A DNA stretch of 64,000 nt from Crateriforma spongiae. GTDB taxonomy: Bacteria; Planctomycetota; Planctomycetia; Pirellulales; Pirellulaceae. The first letter of the stretch is position 1. Each line of letters starts with the position of its first letter. The notes beneath the pieces are model-generated. The model searched no databases. It was not told where the DNA came from and saw only the letters and a list, made by a program, of their open reading frames with translations. Where the stretch lies: positions 1-64,000 of the forward strand of contig NZ_JAAXMS010000003.1 in NCBI RefSeq assembly GCF_012290005.1. Reading direction: 5' to 3'. Of this stretch, positions 9,174 through 17,805 are shown one piece after another. Position numbers and translations under genes: made by a program.

Positions 9174-9566
9174 TCAGGCGGCTGCCACCCCGACGACAAA
9201 TTTCCACAACGGCCAGCCCAGCAGGCAGATGCCCACGGCCACCGCGGCAATCGATAAAACCAAGACCGCGCCGGCGGCCATGTCCAGCGCGCGGCCGATC
9301 CGCGGATCGAAGCTGGGGTGCACCGTGTGAACCAACGCCTCGAAGGCGCTGTTGGCGACTTCCGCCGCGATCACCACGCCGACGGTCAGCCACAGAATCG
9401 CCATGGATGTGGCGGGCAGACGCAGTGCAAACGCCGTCATCAAAACCAGAATGCCGGCCGGAAAGTGGACCCAAAAGCTTTTCTGTCCCCGGACCGCGAC
9501 GCCGATACCGCGGCTCGCGTCGGCAAACTTTTGACGCCATGTAGATCGTGAATGGGGATCGGTCAT
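9174..9566 (-). CDS. dgkA: Diacylglycerol/undecaprenol kinase family membrane protein
   Basis: This small membrane kinase phosphorylates diacylglycerol or, in the subgroup it most resembles, undecaprenol, feeding lipid carriers for wall or envelope polymers. The 130-residue protein has three membrane helices. The conserved catalytic segment is seen as AAEVANSAFEALVH, followed by RIGRALDMAAGAVL, the usual E-x-x-N-[TS]-A and D-x-A-A-x-A-V motifs. Its start overlaps the stop of the large lptD-like gene by four bases (ATGA), so the two are very likely translated together. This ties it to outer-membrane and lipid biogenesis. Which lipid is used cannot be told. Confidence 0.85.
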   Translation of the reverse strand: MTDPHSRSTWRQKFADASRGIGVAVRGQKSFWVHFPAGILVLMTAFALRLPATSMAILWLTVGVVIAAEVANSAFEALVHTVHPSFDPRIGRALDMAAGAVLVLSIAAVAVGICLLGWPLWKFVVGVAAA

Positions 9567-12500
9567 TCCAAGCCCTCCACACCTGGCGGCGGAATCAGTT
9601 GGCCACCCACACGGCCTCGACCCGTCGGGAAGAATCGCGGCAGAACGAAGAAGTTGAAGCCGACGTTTTCTCGTCCGGCGTCCACCGTGACCTCGAATCC
9701 CGTCAAGAAAGATTCACCGATGCGAGTCAGTCCGATCGTTTGTCCGACGTTACCAACGTCGGCAAAGTCATAGGTGGATCCCGCGCGGACGATCCACTTT
9801 TCGTTCAAGCGATAATCCAATGATGTCCGCAGGGCTGTGCTGGTCACCGGTCCATCGATGTTGATCAACCCCGCATAGACATCGCCCAAGCCCGGTCGGC
9901 TCATGCGTATGCCACCGCTGATGCTGCGCAAACCATCGTCGAAGAAATCGATGTAGCCGTCGCTTAGCAATGAAACGCGATCGCCCAGGTGAAAGCTTGC
10001 GTCGTACGTTGTCGGTCCGACCGTTTCGCCATAATTATCACGATCGGCGTCGGGCATCAGGATGGTGTCGATGTCCAACCGCAAGATGTCCGTGATGCGT
10101 TCCCGGCCCGGCAAGCCACGTCGTGTTTGGAATCGTTGGTGAACCCCCAAGCGAATCTGTTGCTGGTCGGCCACCACCACATCACTGGGGCTGGTGACGT
10201 AGCGTTGGATCCCTTGACGGAATCCATAATCGCGCGGATCGAACTGTGCCGGTAACACACCGCCAAATTGATCGATGATGAATCGACGGCGAAATTGTTC
10301 CTGTGCGTTGTCATCGAGCGAATCGTAGTACGGCAAGTCGTCAAAGTTCGCGTCGCTGTCGGCATAAAAGTATTCGCCCACCCATTCGATCTTGTGGGCC
10401 AAGCCGCGGACATTCAGCAACGCGCTTTGAATCGTCGGATCGATACGGTACATCGGCAAACTGGCTCGGACGCCCGCTTGTCCGGTCAAACGTGTCAGCG
10501 AATCGCCGTTGATGTCTTCGCCGAAATACGTCGCATCGCCACCGACAAAGGGGCTCAGGTTCAGCGGACCCAAGTCCAGCGGAACGGACAATTCGTGTCG
10601 CGTTGATGCGATCAAGCCTTGCGCATCGACTTCACCCGGCAGTGTCGTCATCGATGCGGCTTCGACCGGATCGACCGGCGTGTCAGCGATATTCAAATCG
10701 ACGTAGCCGACTTTGTTGTTCATCGTCCACGTCAACGCGTTGCCCAGCGGCGAAAGTCCGATCGCATAGTGTTCCAGGACGGGCAGTTGCTGTGTTTCTT
10801 TGAAGAAGTCATTGACTCTTGCTTCGACGGACAAATCCAACAATTGGCTGCCGCCGTAACGACGAAGCCTTGCACCGGTGGTGTAGTCTTTTTGCTGGTC
10901 CCAATCGCTTTCAAAGTATTGTTCCAAGAAATTGCGATCGCTGATGTAACCGACCTCGGCGATGAATTCCCAGCCGCTGTTGAACGTGTGACGGTGTTGA
11001 AGCCAGGACTTGCCACGCCAAGTCTTTTCCGGCGTCAAGTCACGGCGGTCCTGCCCCAGGGTGTCCAGGCCCGTGTCGTGAATCAGATAGCCGTCGGTTT
11101 GTCCACGAACATGTCCGGGGATGCCAAAGAAGCTGGTGCGGTCATACGTGGTGCGGGTGCCAAACGCCGGGCCACGGTCACTGAGGTAGTCCGTTTTGAT
11201 GCGCACATCGACGCCGTCCGGGGCCGAGTCGTATCCCAGCAGTTGGAACAGGTCCCATTCCAACATGACCTGTGTTCCGAAGATGTCATCGTTCTTGAAA
11301 TTGGCCCCGGTCAGATACAACGGCGGCTTGCGGATGCTGGCGCTTAAACGCGGCCAATAGAAAACCGGAACGCTGCCGAAGTAAATGAAGTTGTCGCGGC
11401 TGGAAACGTACGAATCGGTCGCCTGGATCGTTTGATTGGTGATCGGGTCGACGGTGGTCCGCAAACGCTGGCGAAATGACAATTGATCGCTTTGCAGCCA
11501 ATAGCGCGGCACGCCCAGACGGCTGGTCGTCACCGCGGCACCGAACGCTTGGAAATTGCCTTCGGCGACCTGCTGCAGCACATCCGCTTTCAATCGCACC
11601 ACGCCCTGGTAATCGGGAATCGTGCTGATGGCTTCGGCGTCCAGCACCATCCCGGTTTCCTGGGTCACGTTGTAATACATCGATTCGGCATAGATGATCC
11701 GGTCTCCTTGCCGAAACACGATGTCGCCTTCCAGATACAGCTCCAAATCATGGGACGTCATGTCAGCGCGGCCTTGCATCAAATCATTCAGCAAGGGCGT
11801 CCACGCGACGATGCGATGGGCGGACAACGAGATCGTGCCGAGGTCCAGAAACTGTCCGCCGGGTAACTGGGCTTGGACGTCGCGGATCAGAACGGTGGCT
11901 CCACCGCGGGCGACCCAGACCTCTTCCCCCAAGGCCGGACGCGGAACGTTTTGAATCGAAAGTGGGGCGGCGGGATTGCGTGAAACAAACTCGATTTCGT
12001 GTCGACCGTCGGCCGAGAAAATTCGAAATTGTCCTTCGCCGTTTTGAATTCGCGGCGCATCGGGCAGCGTCGTCTGGTTCGGCACCGGGGTGCCCACGCC
12101 GGGCGTGCCCGGAAAACTTGTGGCCGGGGGCGGCACCAATGTGGGCCCGAACATCTGGTCCGGCAGCGAATCGGGAACCGGAAGCGGCGATGCGTATTGG
12201 GCTTGCCGAACCCCACCGTCGCCCGTTCCCGAGCCTTCGGCGGGCGATTCCGAATGACCTGCCAGACGAAGATCACCCTGGTTGGATGACGATTGAGGCA
12301 ATCGTACGTCGGGCCAACCACCGGGAAGGTGTGACGCCAATGCGGGCAGGTTTTGCGGCACCGGGATCGGAGTAGGCGATTGAATTTGGGGTTCCAATGC
12401 CGAATAAATCACGCCCGAAAGCGGACCCGTTTGCCCGCCTTTGCCGTCGGAAACACCAGAAATTACGAATCGCGTTCGGACGCGCCCGGGCGGACCATCG

Positions 12501-12799
12501 ACGACCAACAGCACCTGATCGCACAGATAGATGCGGTCTTCGAACATCAGTCGACAATTGTCTCGCAGCCAGCTGATGTCGGCCCCGCCGCGATTCCATT
12601 TGGCGATTCGGTCGCCATCGACTCGGGGCGGCTGTCGCGAGATTTGTGGTGCCGATTCATCCGTGGTCGCCGCGTCGGATGCCGGGAATTGGGCGGTCGC
12701 GGTTCGGGACGCGGGACCGATGCCTGAGAGTGCCAGCATCAACCCGCAGATCAGGGTCAATGCGGTTGAAAGCCGTCGTCGGACCTGCGCAGCAGACAT
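9563..12799 (-). CDS. lptD: LptD-like outer-membrane assembly protein
   Basis: LptD inserts lipopolysaccharide into the outer leaflet of the outer membrane. The ATG at 12799 is chosen because it directly precedes a signal peptide (RRRLSTALTLICGLMLALS), giving 1078 residues, longer than the about 780 of Escherichia coli LptD. A poorly conserved, proline-rich region (about 60-280) is followed by an OstA-like beta segment around 340-420 (LYLEGDIVFRQGDRIIYAES). A long C-terminal part then alternates short beta strands, as expected of a barrel. It sits downstream of an exonuclease gene and overlaps dgkA. The family is inferred from segment pattern and length; sequence identity is probably low. Confidence 0.75.
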   Translation of the reverse strand: MSAAQVRRRLSTALTLICGLMLALSGIGPASRTATAQFPASDAATTDESAPQISRQPPRVDGDRIAKWNRGGADISWLRDNCRLMFEDRIYLCDQVLLVVDGPPGRVRTRFVISGVSDGKGGQTGPLSGVIYSALEPQIQSPTPIPVPQNLPALASHLPGGWPDVRLPQSSSNQGDLRLAGHSESPAEGSGTGDGGVRQAQYASPLPVPDSLPDQMFGPTLVPPPATSFPGTPGVGTPVPNQTTLPDAPRIQNGEGQFRIFSADGRHEIEFVSRNPAAPLSIQNVPRPALGEEVWVARGGATVLIRDVQAQLPGGQFLDLGTISLSAHRIVAWTPLLNDLMQGRADMTSHDLELYLEGDIVFRQGDRIIYAESMYYNVTQETGMVLDAEAISTIPDYQGVVRLKADVLQQVAEGNFQAFGAAVTTSRLGVPRYWLQSDQLSFRQRLRTTVDPITNQTIQATDSYVSSRDNFIYFGSVPVFYWPRLSASIRKPPLYLTGANFKNDDIFGTQVMLEWDLFQLLGYDSAPDGVDVRIKTDYLSDRGPAFGTRTTYDRTSFFGIPGHVRGQTDGYLIHDTGLDTLGQDRRDLTPEKTWRGKSWLQHRHTFNSGWEFIAEVGYISDRNFLEQYFESDWDQQKDYTTGARLRRYGGSQLLDLSVEARVNDFFKETQQLPVLEHYAIGLSPLGNALTWTMNNKVGYVDLNIADTPVDPVEAASMTTLPGEVDAQGLIASTRHELSVPLDLGPLNLSPFVGGDATYFGEDINGDSLTRLTGQAGVRASLPMYRIDPTIQSALLNVRGLAHKIEWVGEYFYADSDANFDDLPYYDSLDDNAQEQFRRRFIIDQFGGVLPAQFDPRDYGFRQGIQRYVTSPSDVVVADQQQIRLGVHQRFQTRRGLPGRERITDILRLDIDTILMPDADRDNYGETVGPTTYDASFHLGDRVSLLSDGYIDFFDDGLRSISGGIRMSRPGLGDVYAGLINIDGPVTSTALRTSLDYRLNEKWIVRAGSTYDFADVGNVGQTIGLTRIGESFLTGFEVTVDAGRENVGFNFFVLPRFFPTGRGRVGGQLIPPPGVEGLE

Positions 12800-13007
12800 C
12801 CCGGTCCGGATCTGCTTCCTGCATCCGAAACGGGCGAGACATTCAGCGGTGGCATCCGTGCCGACCAAGGGGGCAGACTTTCCGATCAAAACTATGGTGT
12901 TTGACACCGGGATGAACGGTCGAAGTCTACGAAAGCCGATCTGGGAATCACAAGTCAGATCGCTGGGGAGGCCCGACGAGTTTCACGGGCATTTTCCAAG
13001 GGCCGAG

Positions 13008-14000
13008 TTAGGACGTTTTGGGGGTCACGTCGGTGGCCGAATCAGACTGGGGATTTGCCGTGGAATCGGCTTCCACCGGCGATGAAGTCGGTTCCGAATC
13101 AGTCGTTTGTTCGGCGGTGGATCCGTGGTTGCTGTCGCCCGATTCCGATGGCCCCGTCGCATCACCGTTCTCGTCGGCTTCGTCCACCGCCTCGGCTTCC
13201 CAGGGGTCGACCCATTCACCCCATTGCCCCAGATAGTCCTGATAGGCCTGGCAATCGGCGGCACGTTGTTGGATGAAATCCTTGGCCTGCTGGACCAATT
13301 CGATCTCTTGTTCCAGTGTCAACTTGCCGGTCAAAACCATGCACCGGAGAAAGACAAAGTACGTGTCCAAGACGTCACAGCGACAGTAGTCGCTGATTTC
13401 CATCTTGCCGCCTTCGTCGTATTTCTGTTGGACCGCTTCGCCGTTCAAGCCCATCTTGCCGGGCTTGCCCAACAACTGTGCCGCCAAGTTCAATCCACCG
13501 TTCAATCGTGCGGCGCCGAAATTGGTCAACAGGTCCTGCAGGTCCAAATGGGCTTCGCTGTTGAAACGGTTGCGCAGGGCTTTGTAACCGGAACCGGAAA
13601 ACCATTTTGCCAGCGAGATGCCGTAACGAAATGCCGCCATTTCCATGATCGGCAGATCGAACGATCGTCCGTTGAAGGTGATCCAGGTGGGCCGACGGTA
13701 CATGTCCCACCCCTTCCAAAAATTCGCCGTGATCACATGACTGCGGAAATGGGGTTCGTCAAGTGAAACCAAATCCAGCATCCGAAATTCCGCGTCCAGT
13801 TTGGCGATGACCACCGCGATCGGGATTTGAAAGGTATGCGGGATGAACGTCGTTCCGGACTTTTCGAAGATTTCCGATTGATACCTCGTGATCGCTTCGG
13901 CCGGCGTCAGCCCTTCGCCGGGGTATCGGACTTTGGCAATCAGATCGCCATCGGCCACGCTTTCGACATCAAATACTAGGTAGGTGACCGATTGCGTCAT
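13008..14000 (-). CDS. 3'-5' exonuclease of the PolB-exonuclease-like (DEDDy) family
   Basis: The 330-residue protein resembles the stand-alone proofreading domain family of B-type DNA polymerases (DNA_pol_B_exo2). Acidic DEDDy residues are all visible: DVES near residue 10, FNGRSFDLP near 140, and YCRCDVLDTY near 235, giving D, E, D, Y and D. It would remove nucleotides from 3' ends using two metal ions. The last 60 residues are acidic, Ser/Thr-rich and probably disordered. The ATG at 14000 is preferred to the upstream in-frame codon at 14063 because it immediately precedes the first exonuclease strand. It lies about 210 bases upstream of lptD on the same strand. The cellular role is unknown. 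Confidence 0.85.
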   Translation of the reverse strand: MTQSVTYLVFDVESVADGDLIAKVRYPGEGLTPAEAITRYQSEIFEKSGTTFIPHTFQIPIAVVIAKLDAEFRMLDLVSLDEPHFRSHVITANFWKGWDMYRRPTWITFNGRSFDLPIMEMAAFRYGISLAKWFSGSGYKALRNRFNSEAHLDLQDLLTNFGAARLNGGLNLAAQLLGKPGKMGLNGEAVQQKYDEGGKMEISDYCRCDVLDTYFVFLRCMVLTGKLTLEQEIELVQQAKDFIQQRAADCQAYQDYLGQWGEWVDPWEAEAVDEADENGDATGPSESGDSNHGSTAEQTTDSEPTSSPVEADSTANPQSDSATDVTPKTS

Positions 14001-14210
14001 GCCGTCGTCGCTGGATTGAAAGCTGTCGAAATTTGTCGCCCGCTGCTTCGGCCACCGGTGCACGCTGCTGGGTGACGACGCGGGGTTGCTTCCACACGGG
14101 ATTGGCGTCCAATTTAACGCCGGTGCGGATAAATTCTACCAATGCCCCGGTTGAACCGCGTCCACGCCGCTCTTTCCGAATCGCCAATTGTCACCGAACG
14201 ATTTATCCCC

Positions 14211-15455
14211 ATGCAAATCAATCGCCAACGCCTGCTGGATCGCTTTCTGCGTTACGTCCAAATCGACACGCCGGCGGATCCGCACAGCAAGACATACCCC
14301 AGCACCGAGGCGCAGCGTGACTTGGCGGTAGTGCTGGCCGAAGAATTGCGTGCCATGTCGGCCGAAGATGTTCAGATCGACGACAACGCTTTGGTCTGGG
14401 CGACCGTACCCGCCGTCGGCGATTCCGGCAATGTTCCGACGATAGCGTTGGTCGCCCACATGGATGTCTCACCCGAGGCACCGGCCACGTCGGTCAAGCC
14501 GCAGGTGATCGAGTCCTACGCCGGCGGCGATATTCCACTTCCCGCGGGAAATGTGATCACGGTCGATGGCTGTCCGGACCTGAAAGACATGGTGTCGCAG
14601 ACTTTGATCACCACCGACGGCACCACATTGCTTGGCGGTGATGATAAAGCCGGGGTGGCGATCATCATGGAATTGGCACACACGCTGATCGAAAATCCAT
14701 CGTTGCCACGCGGTCCGATTCGGTTGTTGTTCACCTGTGACGAAGAAATCGGTCACGGAACCGATAAGATCGACCTGGACAAACTTGGGGCCGATGTGGC
14801 CTACACCATCGACGGTGGCGGAGCGGACGTGTTGGATGTCGAAACATTCTCGGCCGATGGGGCGACGGTCCGTTTCACCGGACACAACATTCACCCGGCA
14901 ATCGCGAAGGATCGCATGATCAACGCGATGCGCCCGGTCGCGGAATTCGTCGCGAGATTGCCCAAAGATCACTGCACCCCGGAAACCACCGACGGTCGCG
15001 AAGGCTTCATTCACGCCCATGACATGAAGGCGCGAACGGGCGAAGGCACCGTCGAACTGATTTTACGTTCGTTCGACACCGCTGATTTGGAAGAATACGC
15101 CAAGCTGATCCGACGAATCGCCGCCGAAGTGGCTGCCGATCATCCGGGCATCGAATATGAGGTCAGTGTTTATCGACAGTATCGCAATCTGGCCGACGGG
15201 CTGAAAAAGTTGCCCGAATCCGTGACTCTGGCCGAAAAAGCGTTTCAGAATCTGGGGCGAACCTGCACCAAAGCGATCATTCGTGGCGGCACCGATGGAA
15301 GCCAGTTGACCGAAAAAGGATTGCCGACGCCGAACCTGTCCAGCGGCCAGCACAATATCCACAGCGTGACGGAATTTGCGTGCCTGGATGAAATGGTCGC
15401 CGCCACCGAGCACTTGGTCGAATTGGCGAAATTGTGGGGATCGATTCGTCGCTAG
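14211..15455 (+). CDS. pepT: Peptidase T (tripeptide aminopeptidase, M20 family)
   Basis: A cytoplasmic two-zinc aminopeptidase that removes N-terminal residues from tripeptides. The 414-residue product (ATG at 14211) carries the M20 ligands in order: AHMDVSPEAP, GGDDKAGVA, FTCDEEIGHGTD, YTIDGGG and, near the end, GQHNIHS. The length and the RGGTDGSQL segment match PepT. An earlier in-frame ATG at 14142 would add 23 residues with no family likeness. The gene is divergent to the exonuclease gene, about 210 bases between starts. The assignment is strong. Confidence 0.93.
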   Translation: MQINRQRLLDRFLRYVQIDTPADPHSKTYPSTEAQRDLAVVLAEELRAMSAEDVQIDDNALVWATVPAVGDSGNVPTIALVAHMDVSPEAPATSVKPQVIESYAGGDIPLPAGNVITVDGCPDLKDMVSQTLITTDGTTLLGGDDKAGVAIIMELAHTLIENPSLPRGPIRLLFTCDEEIGHGTDKIDLDKLGADVAYTIDGGGADVLDVETFSADGATVRFTGHNIHPAIAKDRMINAMRPVAEFVARLPKDHCTPETTDGREGFIHAHDMKARTGEGTVELILRSFDTADLEEYAKLIRRIAAEVAADHPGIEYEVSVYRQYRNLADGLKKLPESVTLAEKAFQNLGRTCTKAIIRGGTDGSQLTEKGLPTPNLSSGQHNIHSVTEFACLDEMVAATEHLVELAKLWGSIRR

Positions 15456-15625
15456 CGGGATCCCCGGTCGCTGTGAACCAGGATTTTGGGGCAGCAGGGA
15501 TGTGTCGGTCGGCTTTCTTCGGGACTACGGTAAACCGTCCGACTGCGGTAAATTTTTTCGCGGTCGCGTGCATTCCTTTTCGCGAATGCATTGTCCCATA
15601 CGAATTTCCAACGGAGCCCATCGCC

Positions 15626-16204
15626 ATGCGATCCTTCACCGGTCCCCTGACTTTGTCCGCGTTCGGTTTGTTAACGGTCTTGGCGTCGTCCCCGGTTTTG
15701 GCCGATGACGCGGCGACAAAGACGACTGAAAAAATCAACGTTCTTAACGAAGCCCAACTGACGGTGCCCGCGGCGTTCAAAAAATCACCGCCCAAATCGC
15801 GGATCGTCGAAGCCGAGTTTGTCGCCACCGATGGCAAGGGTGATGACGAAGTGACCGCCCGTGTTTATGGCATGGCCAGTGGCGGTGGCTTGGAACCGAA
15901 CATCGCCCGCTGGAAAGGTCAATTCAGCGAAAGCCCCGAAGGTGCGTTCAAGCGTGAAGCGATGAAGCTGGGCGATTGGCAAGTCGTGATCGTCGACCAC
16001 GCTGGTTCGTTCAGCGAACGCATGGGCGGTGGTCCCTTTGCGGGTGGCCGAATGGTCAAACGCGAAGATTACGCGATGACCGGCGCTATTCTGCAAAGCC
16101 CTAAAGGGCGCTTGTATTTCGTCAAGATGATCGGGCCGGCCAAAGTCGTTCAGGCCAATCGTGATGACTTTGTCAAAATGATCAAAAGCCTGGATGCATC
16201 CTGA
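15626..16204 (+). CDS. Small exported protein, function unknown
   Basis: The protein has 192 residues. The ATG at 15626 follows a GGAG eleven bases upstream and starts a good signal peptide (about residues 3-22, cleaved near VLADDAA). The mature part contains alternating polar and hydrophobic segments, ending in a stretch with RLYFVKMIGPAKVVQANRDD, which looks like one compact alpha/beta domain. It has no cysteines. I do not recognise the family, although similar short lipid- or surface-associated proteins are frequent in planctomycetes. It sits between pepT and the membrane ATPase gene, with no overlap. Confidence 0.7.
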   Translation: MRSFTGPLTLSAFGLLTVLASSPVLADDAATKTTEKINVLNEAQLTVPAAFKKSPPKSRIVEAEFVATDGKGDDEVTARVYGMASGGGLEPNIARWKGQFSESPEGAFKREAMKLGDWQVVIVDHAGSFSERMGGGPFAGGRMVKREDYAMTGAILQSPKGRLYFVKMIGPAKVVQANRDDFVKMIKSLDAS

Positions 16205-16293
16205 TCGGGAATACCCTTTCAGTTTTTGTCTGTGATCAACGCCCTTGTCGCTACGCTGAACCTTTCGTTGCAAACGGATGCACCGGATATTGC

Positions 16294-17805
16294 ATGAACA
16301 TTCAATCTTTGCTTGAGCATCACGGTATCTCTCGCAATCCTTTTGCCGAGGAAGACGCGCAGACCGACCAGGTTTTCAAGGAACACTGCATCAGCAGTGC
16401 CTACCATCCGGTCTGGGACAAGGTGTACGGGGACCCGGCCGAACCATCCACGGCGATCGTGTTCGGACCGAAGGGCAGCGGGAAAACGGCGATGCGGTTG
16501 CAAGTCGACCGACATCTGGCCCGCTACAACGCCCAGCATCCCGAACAACGTGTGTTCGTGATTCGCTATGACGACTTCAATCCGTTTCTGGATCACTTCA
16601 GCGAACGGATGAGTCGGCGGGTGGCACGCAAGCCGGAAAAGGTCCTGGATGCATGGCGATTGTGGGACCACATGGACGCGATTTTGTGCATCGGTGTGAC
16701 CAGCCTGGTCGACCGAGTGCTGGCGATCGGATCGACTCGTGAAGACGCCTCCAGCGAAGACGCAATCACCACCGCCCATTTGGCGAAACTGGACCGTACC
16801 GCAGCCCGCGATTTTCTGTTGTTGGCGATGGCGTACGATCAATCCACCGCGTCGACGTCGGTGGGGCGATGGAGTCAATTGCGAAAGAAACTGTCGTTTT
16901 CCAACTGGTTGGCTTTGTGGGACGTGTCCCTGGCAATGATCGGTACCATCGTCGCCGTGGTCCTGACGGGATACCTGTTCATGCGGCAAAACGGTGGCGA
17001 GGACGGTGGTCGCAGCCTGACCATTCTGTGGCTGGCCCCGGCGTTGGCTTTGCTGTTTTCATCGCCTTTTTTGTGGCGATGGATCAAGTGTCACTTTGCC
17101 GCGATGGGCATCCGCCGTCATATGCGGGTCGGCAAACGCGAAGTCGGATCGCTTCGCACGGTGCTGTTGCGGTTCCCGCGACGCGAGTTGGCCAACCAGC
17201 CGATTCCTCGCTACGACCGCACCGATGATCGCTATGAACTGTTGAACAAGTTTCAAGGTTTGATCGAACGTTTGGGCTATCGCGGTATCATCGTGCTGAT
17301 GGACCGCGTGGACGAACCACATTTGACCGGCGGCAAACAGGAACTGATGAAGCGATTCGTCTGGCCGATGCTGGACAACAAATTGCTGAAGCAGCCCGGC
17401 ATCGGATTCAAGCTGATGTTGCCTCAAGAACTGTACCGGGATGTGGAACGCGAAAACCGCGATTTCCACGAACGGGCCCGATTGGACAAGCAGAACGTGG
17501 TGCCCTCGTTCGCTTGGACCGGTGAATCGCTGTACGACTTGGCGCGTGCCCGCATGATGGCGTGCGCCGCCGAAGGTGCATCGCCGGAACCGAAGGATTT
17601 GTTCGCCGACGACCTGTCGTACAACCGAATGTTGACCGCGTTTCAATCGCTGCGGGTACCCCGGCACCTGTTCCGGTTCCTGTATCGGGTGTTGGTCGAA
17701 CACTGCAACAAACACACCGATTCGGTCCCCGAATTTCGTGTACGCGCGGAGACCTTTGAAACGACCTTAGCCGTCTATCAACGCGAAGCCGAGCTGGGCG
17801 GCTAG
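16294..17805 (+). CDS. Membrane-anchored P-loop ATPase, function unknown
   Basis: The 503-residue protein has a Walker A motif FGPKGSGKTAM (about residues 57-67) and a Walker B-like strand IIVLMDRVDE (about 332-341), typical of AAA/STAND-type ATPases. Two membrane segments (about 208-230 and 245-262) lie between the two motifs, so the ATP-binding site is divided by a membrane hairpin in the linear sequence. The N-terminus (HHGISRNPFAEEDAQ) recalls ExeA-like ATPases, which begin with a similar 'NPF' segment. It probably senses or drives a membrane process; no partner is visible. Its stop codon overlaps that of the convergent NagB-LmbE gene by four bases. Confidence 0.7.
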   Translation: MNIQSLLEHHGISRNPFAEEDAQTDQVFKEHCISSAYHPVWDKVYGDPAEPSTAIVFGPKGSGKTAMRLQVDRHLARYNAQHPEQRVFVIRYDDFNPFLDHFSERMSRRVARKPEKVLDAWRLWDHMDAILCIGVTSLVDRVLAIGSTREDASSEDAITTAHLAKLDRTAARDFLLLAMAYDQSTASTSVGRWSQLRKKLSFSNWLALWDVSLAMIGTIVAVVLTGYLFMRQNGGEDGGRSLTILWLAPALALLFSSPFLWRWIKCHFAAMGIRRHMRVGKREVGSLRTVLLRFPRRELANQPIPRYDRTDDRYELLNKFQGLIERLGYRGIIVLMDRVDEPHLTGGKQELMKRFVWPMLDNKLLKQPGIGFKLMLPQELYRDVERENRDFHERARLDKQNVVPSFAWTGESLYDLARARMMACAAEGASPEPKDLFADDLSYNRMLTAFQSLRVPRHLFRFLYRVLVEHCNKHTDSVPEFRVRAETFETTLAVYQREAELGG

